Source: Candidatus Nomurabacteria bacterium (lineage in GTDB: Bacteria; Patescibacteria; Paceibacteria; UBA9973). From it: a stretch of 32,945 bases of DNA. A program made the translations under genes and the position numbers. The DNA lies in assembly GCA_026396015.1 (NCBI GenBank), contig JAPLXP010000006.1, positions 1 through 32,945 of the forward strand. Reading direction: 5' to 3'. The notes beneath the pieces were generated by a model, which saw only the letters and a list, made by a program, of their open reading frames with translations, was not told the origin of the DNA and did not search any database. How positions within the stretch are numbered: the stretch's first letter is position 1; the number at the start of each line of letters is the position of its first letter. Shown here piece after piece: positions 30,232 to 32,945 of this stretch.

Positions 30232-30254
30232 AATTTGATTGAATCTGCTAGAAT
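30226..30254 (+). promoter_or_regulatory. Promoter of the C5 methyltransferase gene
   Basis: TTGATC (30226-30231), 17 bases, extended -10 TGC-TAGAAT (30246-30254). The ATG 30261 would be at or next to the start of transcription. A second TATAAT (30255-30260) directly abuts the ATG and is too close to serve it. Confidence 0.6.
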
Positions 30255-30260
30255 TATAAT

Positions 30261-31532
30261 ATGAAAAAGATTAAAGTTATTGAGCTATTTGCTGGAGTTG
30301 GAGGTTTCCGAATCGGCCTTGATAGAGCTAGTAAAAAAGATGTAAAATTTGAAACAGTTTGGAATAGTCAATGGGAGCCAGGAGCAGTAACTCAGCATGC
30401 CTCTGAAATATATATAAAAAACTTTGGTGATAATGGTCACTCCTGTGAAGACATTCAGGATGTTGTTGACAATAAATTTAAGGAAATTCCCAATCATGAT
30501 TTACTCGTTGGTGGTTTTCCTTGCCAAGATTATTCTGTTGCCAGAACTGCTAATCAAGCAAAAGGTATCTATGGAAAGAAGGGAGTTCTGTGGTGGTCTA
30601 TTTATAATATTTTAAATAAGAAAGGTAAAAATGCACCTGATTTTTTGTTGTTGGAAAATGTTGATCGTTTATTAAAATCACCATCAGCACAAAGAGGTAG
30701 GGATTTTGCTGTTATGTTGGCTTCTCTTTCTGACTTAGGATATATTGTTGAATGGCGTGTTGTTAATGCTGCTGAATATGGATTTCCACAAAGAAGAAGA
30801 AGGATCTTTATTATGGGATATAAAAAAGGAAGTAAGGTTTTTAATCTTATTAAAAAAGAAAAAGATTTAAAAAATTGGATTTATAAAGAGGGGGTTATCG
30901 CAAAAGCATTCCCTGTTAAAAAAGATAATTCAAAGCTTGAAGAATTTGATATTAAAGGTAGCCTTGAAGAAATATCAGATAATTTTTCTTCTGATAAACC
31001 ATCCAAAAGCCCTTTTGAAATTTCGGGTGTTATGATGGATAGAAAAATTTATACAACTAAAACAACTCCTGATTACAAGGGTAAATTTATTACACTTAGT
31101 GATATTATTATTCATGATGAGAGTAAAATACCAGAGGAGTTTTTTATAAAAAACGAAGATAAAAAGAGATGGGAATATTTAAAAGGTGGGAAAAAGGAAG
31201 AAAGAAAATCTAAGGATGGTTTTGAATATAGTTACGCTGAGGGCCCAATGATTTTTCCTGATTCATTAGATAAGCCATCTAGAACTATAGTTACAGGAGA
31301 GGGTGGAAGTTCTCCTTCTCGTTTTAAGCATGTCATTAAAACTAAGTCTGGTAAATTGCGTAGGCTTACACCTATTGAGCTCGAAAAATTAAATATGTTT
31401 CCAGAAAACCATACAAAGATAATGCAAAGCGGAAAAATAACGCCGGATGTAAAAAGAGCTTTCATTATGGGGAATGCTTTGGTTATTGGTGTTATTGAAA
31501 GATTAGGAAAGTCTCTCTCTGATTTTGTCTAG
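30261..31532 (+). CDS. C5-cytosine DNA methyltransferase of the defence cluster
   Basis: The 423-aa protein has the ordered motifs of C5 methylases: I ELFAGVGGFRIG (8-19, SAM binding), IV GFPCQDYS with catalytic Cys88, VI ENV (132-134), VIII QRRRR (177-181), and X near the end (GNALVIGVIERLG). The target recognition region lies at about 190-340. Size is close to M.Sau3AI, the methylase of the Sau3AI system, which modifies the C in GATC. Target GATC is inferred from the neighbouring nuclease. It has its own promoter, so host protection can be controlled separately from the nuclease. Confidence 0.93.
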   Translation: MKKIKVIELFAGVGGFRIGLDRASKKDVKFETVWNSQWEPGAVTQHASEIYIKNFGDNGHSCEDIQDVVDNKFKEIPNHDLLVGGFPCQDYSVARTANQAKGIYGKKGVLWWSIYNILNKKGKNAPDFLLLENVDRLLKSPSAQRGRDFAVMLASLSDLGYIVEWRVVNAAEYGFPQRRRRIFIMGYKKGSKVFNLIKKEKDLKNWIYKEGVIAKAFPVKKDNSKLEEFDIKGSLEEISDNFSSDKPSKSPFEISGVMMDRKIYTTKTTPDYKGKFITLSDIIIHDESKIPEEFFIKNEDKKRWEYLKGGKKEERKSKDGFEYSYAEGPMIFPDSLDKPSRTIVTGEGGSSPSRFKHVIKTKSGKLRRLTPIELEKLNMFPENHTKIMQSGKITPDVKRAFIMGNALVIGVIERLGKSLSDFV

Positions 31533-31577
31533 CATCTAATAATTCTTAAATATTAATCATAAAACTACTTTAAAATT

Positions 31578-32771
31578 ATGAACGAAATAAAATGCCCAAA
31601 ATGTGGAACCTCATTTAAAATCGACGAAGCCGGTTTTGCTGATATTCTCAAACAAGTCCATAATGCAGAATTTAATAAAGAGTTAAAAGAGCGCGAAAGA
31701 GCATTTAATATAGATAAGGAAAATGCTGTAAAACTTGCTGAGGCAAATACTAAAAATGTAGCACAGGTAGATATCTCAAGGAAGGATTCCGAAATATCCG
31801 AAATGAAGTCAAAGATTGAAAAATATAATATTGAGAAAAAACTTGCCGTTACTGAAGCGGTTAATAAAATTGAGAAAGAACGTGATTTACTCGCTAATGA
31901 ACTAAAAAATAAAGATACTGAGATTCAGGTTTTCGCTAATTCTCTGAAAGATAAGGCTTTGGCTTTGTTTGGTAATGAGAATGCTAAAGAAGTCGTATTT
32001 AAGAAGCCATACGAAGTTCAAAAGAAGGAATTTGAAGAAAAGTTAAAGCAATTAAAAGAAAAGGCTCCTTCTGTATTTTCTGTTGATGAATTACAGGGAG
32101 AAGAAGAGAAGGCGGAATTTATTACGACATTCCGTGATTTACTTCGCATAAAATCATCACTTGAAACTTTTGCTGAATTTTCTTTTAGTGACGTTGGTAT
32201 AACAGAACAAGAATTTTATGACTACCAGAGTAAATATCTTGATATTTATGAAGAGCGTAAAAATTATGAAGCTGGGGCTGAATCTATTTTAGATCAGATT
32301 GATTTTGAAATTGAATTGACTGTTCGAGATGTGATTAATTTTGACTATATAATCCAATTAATTGCAGGTCTAAAGAACATTACTTCTGATGCATTAAGGA
32401 AAAAGAAAACAGAAGAGATTTTGCATGTATTTGATGGTGATGTTCAATTGCGTAAAAAGAAAGATTTGATTAAAAAATTTATCGAAGAGAATCTTCCACA
32501 TATAGATAAATCAGAAAATGTTGAAAAAGCTTTCGGGGAATTCTGGGCAAGTGAAAGATCAAATGCATTAAAAGAAATTGCTGAATCTGATAATATTTCA
32601 GTTGAAAAAATCGAACAGTTAATAGGAGAATATCTATATACACAAAGACTACCTCAGGGTCAGGATATAGTTGATCTGTTGCCTGCGACACCTAAACTAC
32701 TAGAAAGGCAGGGGATTATTGATTGTATTAAGGGTGCTATTGAAAATGTAGTTGATATGTTTGAGTGGTAA
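31578..32771 (+). CDS. Fusion protein: DUF2130-like N-terminus and HsdR C-terminal domain
   Basis: A 397-aa protein with two recognisable parts. Residues 1-45 (IKCPKCGTSFKIDEAGFADI, then QVHNAEFNKEL) match the N-terminus of DUF2130 proteins, followed by a coiled coil to about 122. From about 125 (ALALFGNENAKEVVFKKPYE) to the end, including FITTFRDLLRIKSSL, DYQSKYLDIYE and DQIDFEIELTVRDVINFDYI, it reads like the helical C-terminal domain of type I restriction subunit HsdR, which contacts the methylase core. The HsdR nuclease and helicase domains, and the nuclease-like part of DUF2130, are absent. It starts 45 bases after the methyltransferase. I infer a docking or scaffold protein. Confidence 0.75.
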   Translation: MNEIKCPKCGTSFKIDEAGFADILKQVHNAEFNKELKERERAFNIDKENAVKLAEANTKNVAQVDISRKDSEISEMKSKIEKYNIEKKLAVTEAVNKIEKERDLLANELKNKDTEIQVFANSLKDKALALFGNENAKEVVFKKPYEVQKKEFEEKLKQLKEKAPSVFSVDELQGEEEKAEFITTFRDLLRIKSSLETFAEFSFSDVGITEQEFYDYQSKYLDIYEERKNYEAGAESILDQIDFEIELTVRDVINFDYIIQLIAGLKNITSDALRKKKTEEILHVFDGDVQLRKKKDLIKKFIEENLPHIDKSENVEKAFGEFWASERSNALKEIAESDNISVEKIEQLIGEYLYTQRLPQGQDIVDLLPATPKLLERQGIIDCIKGAIENVVDMFEW

Positions 32772-32780
32772 AATAAATTT

Positions 32781-32945
32781 ATGTCAAAACAAATATCAAT
32801 AAGAAATTTTTGGAGTTTAAATACCGACGAGGCTGTCGTGACTGGTATTTTAAGAAGTAATTTAAATAAAGATGTTGAGGTTTTTATGCCACTGAACTCT
32901 CAAATGAAAGATGTAGATTTAGCTTTGGTTAATGTAAAAAGTAAA
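32781..32945 (+). CDS. Hypothetical protein, N-terminal part only
   Basis: Starts 9 bases after the fusion gene and runs off the window (55 codons visible). The N-terminus MSKQISIRNFWSLNTDEAVV, then KDVEVFMPLNSQMKDVDLAL, resembles the start of small PD-(D/E)xK-type proteins in which a DxDL stretch precedes the nuclease core, but the decisive part is outside. It is probably the next member of the defence cluster. Confidence 0.55.
   Translation, partial: MSKQISIRNFWSLNTDEAVVTGILRSNLNKDVEVFMPLNSQMKDVDLALVNVKSK

Noticed and set aside
30218..31532. Avoidance of GATC across the window as proof of specificity
   Set aside because: GATC is frequent in the housekeeping genes (atpG, atpD and others), so there is no visible avoidance; specificity rests on the Sau3AI resemblance.
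1..32945. CRISPR arrays, tRNA or rRNA genes, insertion sequences
   Set aside because: No regularly spaced direct repeats, cloverleaf-like sequences, rRNA segments or transposase motifs were recognised by reading.

Overview
The window looks like a chromosome segment of a Patescibacteria/CPR bacterium, most likely Parcubacteria-like. The evidence is indirect: very compact genes, almost no Shine-Dalgarno sites, many TATAAT boxes only 5-12 bases before start codons (leaderless mRNAs), a CxxC-x17-CxxC zinc-finger protein, several 19-64 aa genes, and standard stop codons including TGA. I could not run a database search, so lineage and family names rest on recognised motifs.

Layout. 1-3804 is the distal F1Fo ATP synthase operon (end of atpA, atpG, atpD, atpC). 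It is interrupted by an AT-rich membrane-protein gene and carries CTAG-rich hairpins on both sides of atpD. 3841-8748 holds small hypotheticals, trhO (tRNA U34 hydroxylation), a membrane metallophosphoesterase and membrane proteins. 8878-12369 has gltX, small unknown genes and a YgjP-type metalloprotease. 12436-16292 has an acidic small protein, a cold-shock protein, engB, a LexA operon with a LexA box inside its promoter, an RGG/zinc-finger protein and a membrane-anchored cyclophilin. 16337-18124 has a small zinc-ribbon gene divergent from a DEAD-box RNA helicase, whose roughly 93-nt leader can form two mutually exclusive stems. 18248-21931 encodes a 1227-aa surface protein (signal peptide, beta-helix, lipase-like domain, C-terminal anchor). 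21961-24684 holds a membrane protein, a winged-helix regulator flanked by two related 38-bp inverted repeats, msrA, a broken msrB, a NYN-domain protein and an EVE-domain protein.

From about 24.7 kb to the right edge the composition becomes strongly AT-rich and the genes form a defence island: RadC, a ParB-like DGNRR protein, a SNF2-type helicase, a full-length Sau3AI/MutH-type endonuclease, a C5-cytosine methyltransferase, and a protein that joins a DUF2130-like N-terminus to a type I HsdR C-terminal domain. A further gene is cut by the window end. I infer a GATC-directed restriction-modification system with ParB-like and ATP-dependent helicase partners. Two GATC sites form a 14-bp palindrome over the predicted -35 box of the methyltransferase gene, which suggests self-regulation. 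This cluster is the best candidate for an undescribed system.

Almost every transcription unit ends in a strong hairpin terminator, several used from both strands. No tRNA, rRNA, CRISPR array or insertion sequence was recognised.
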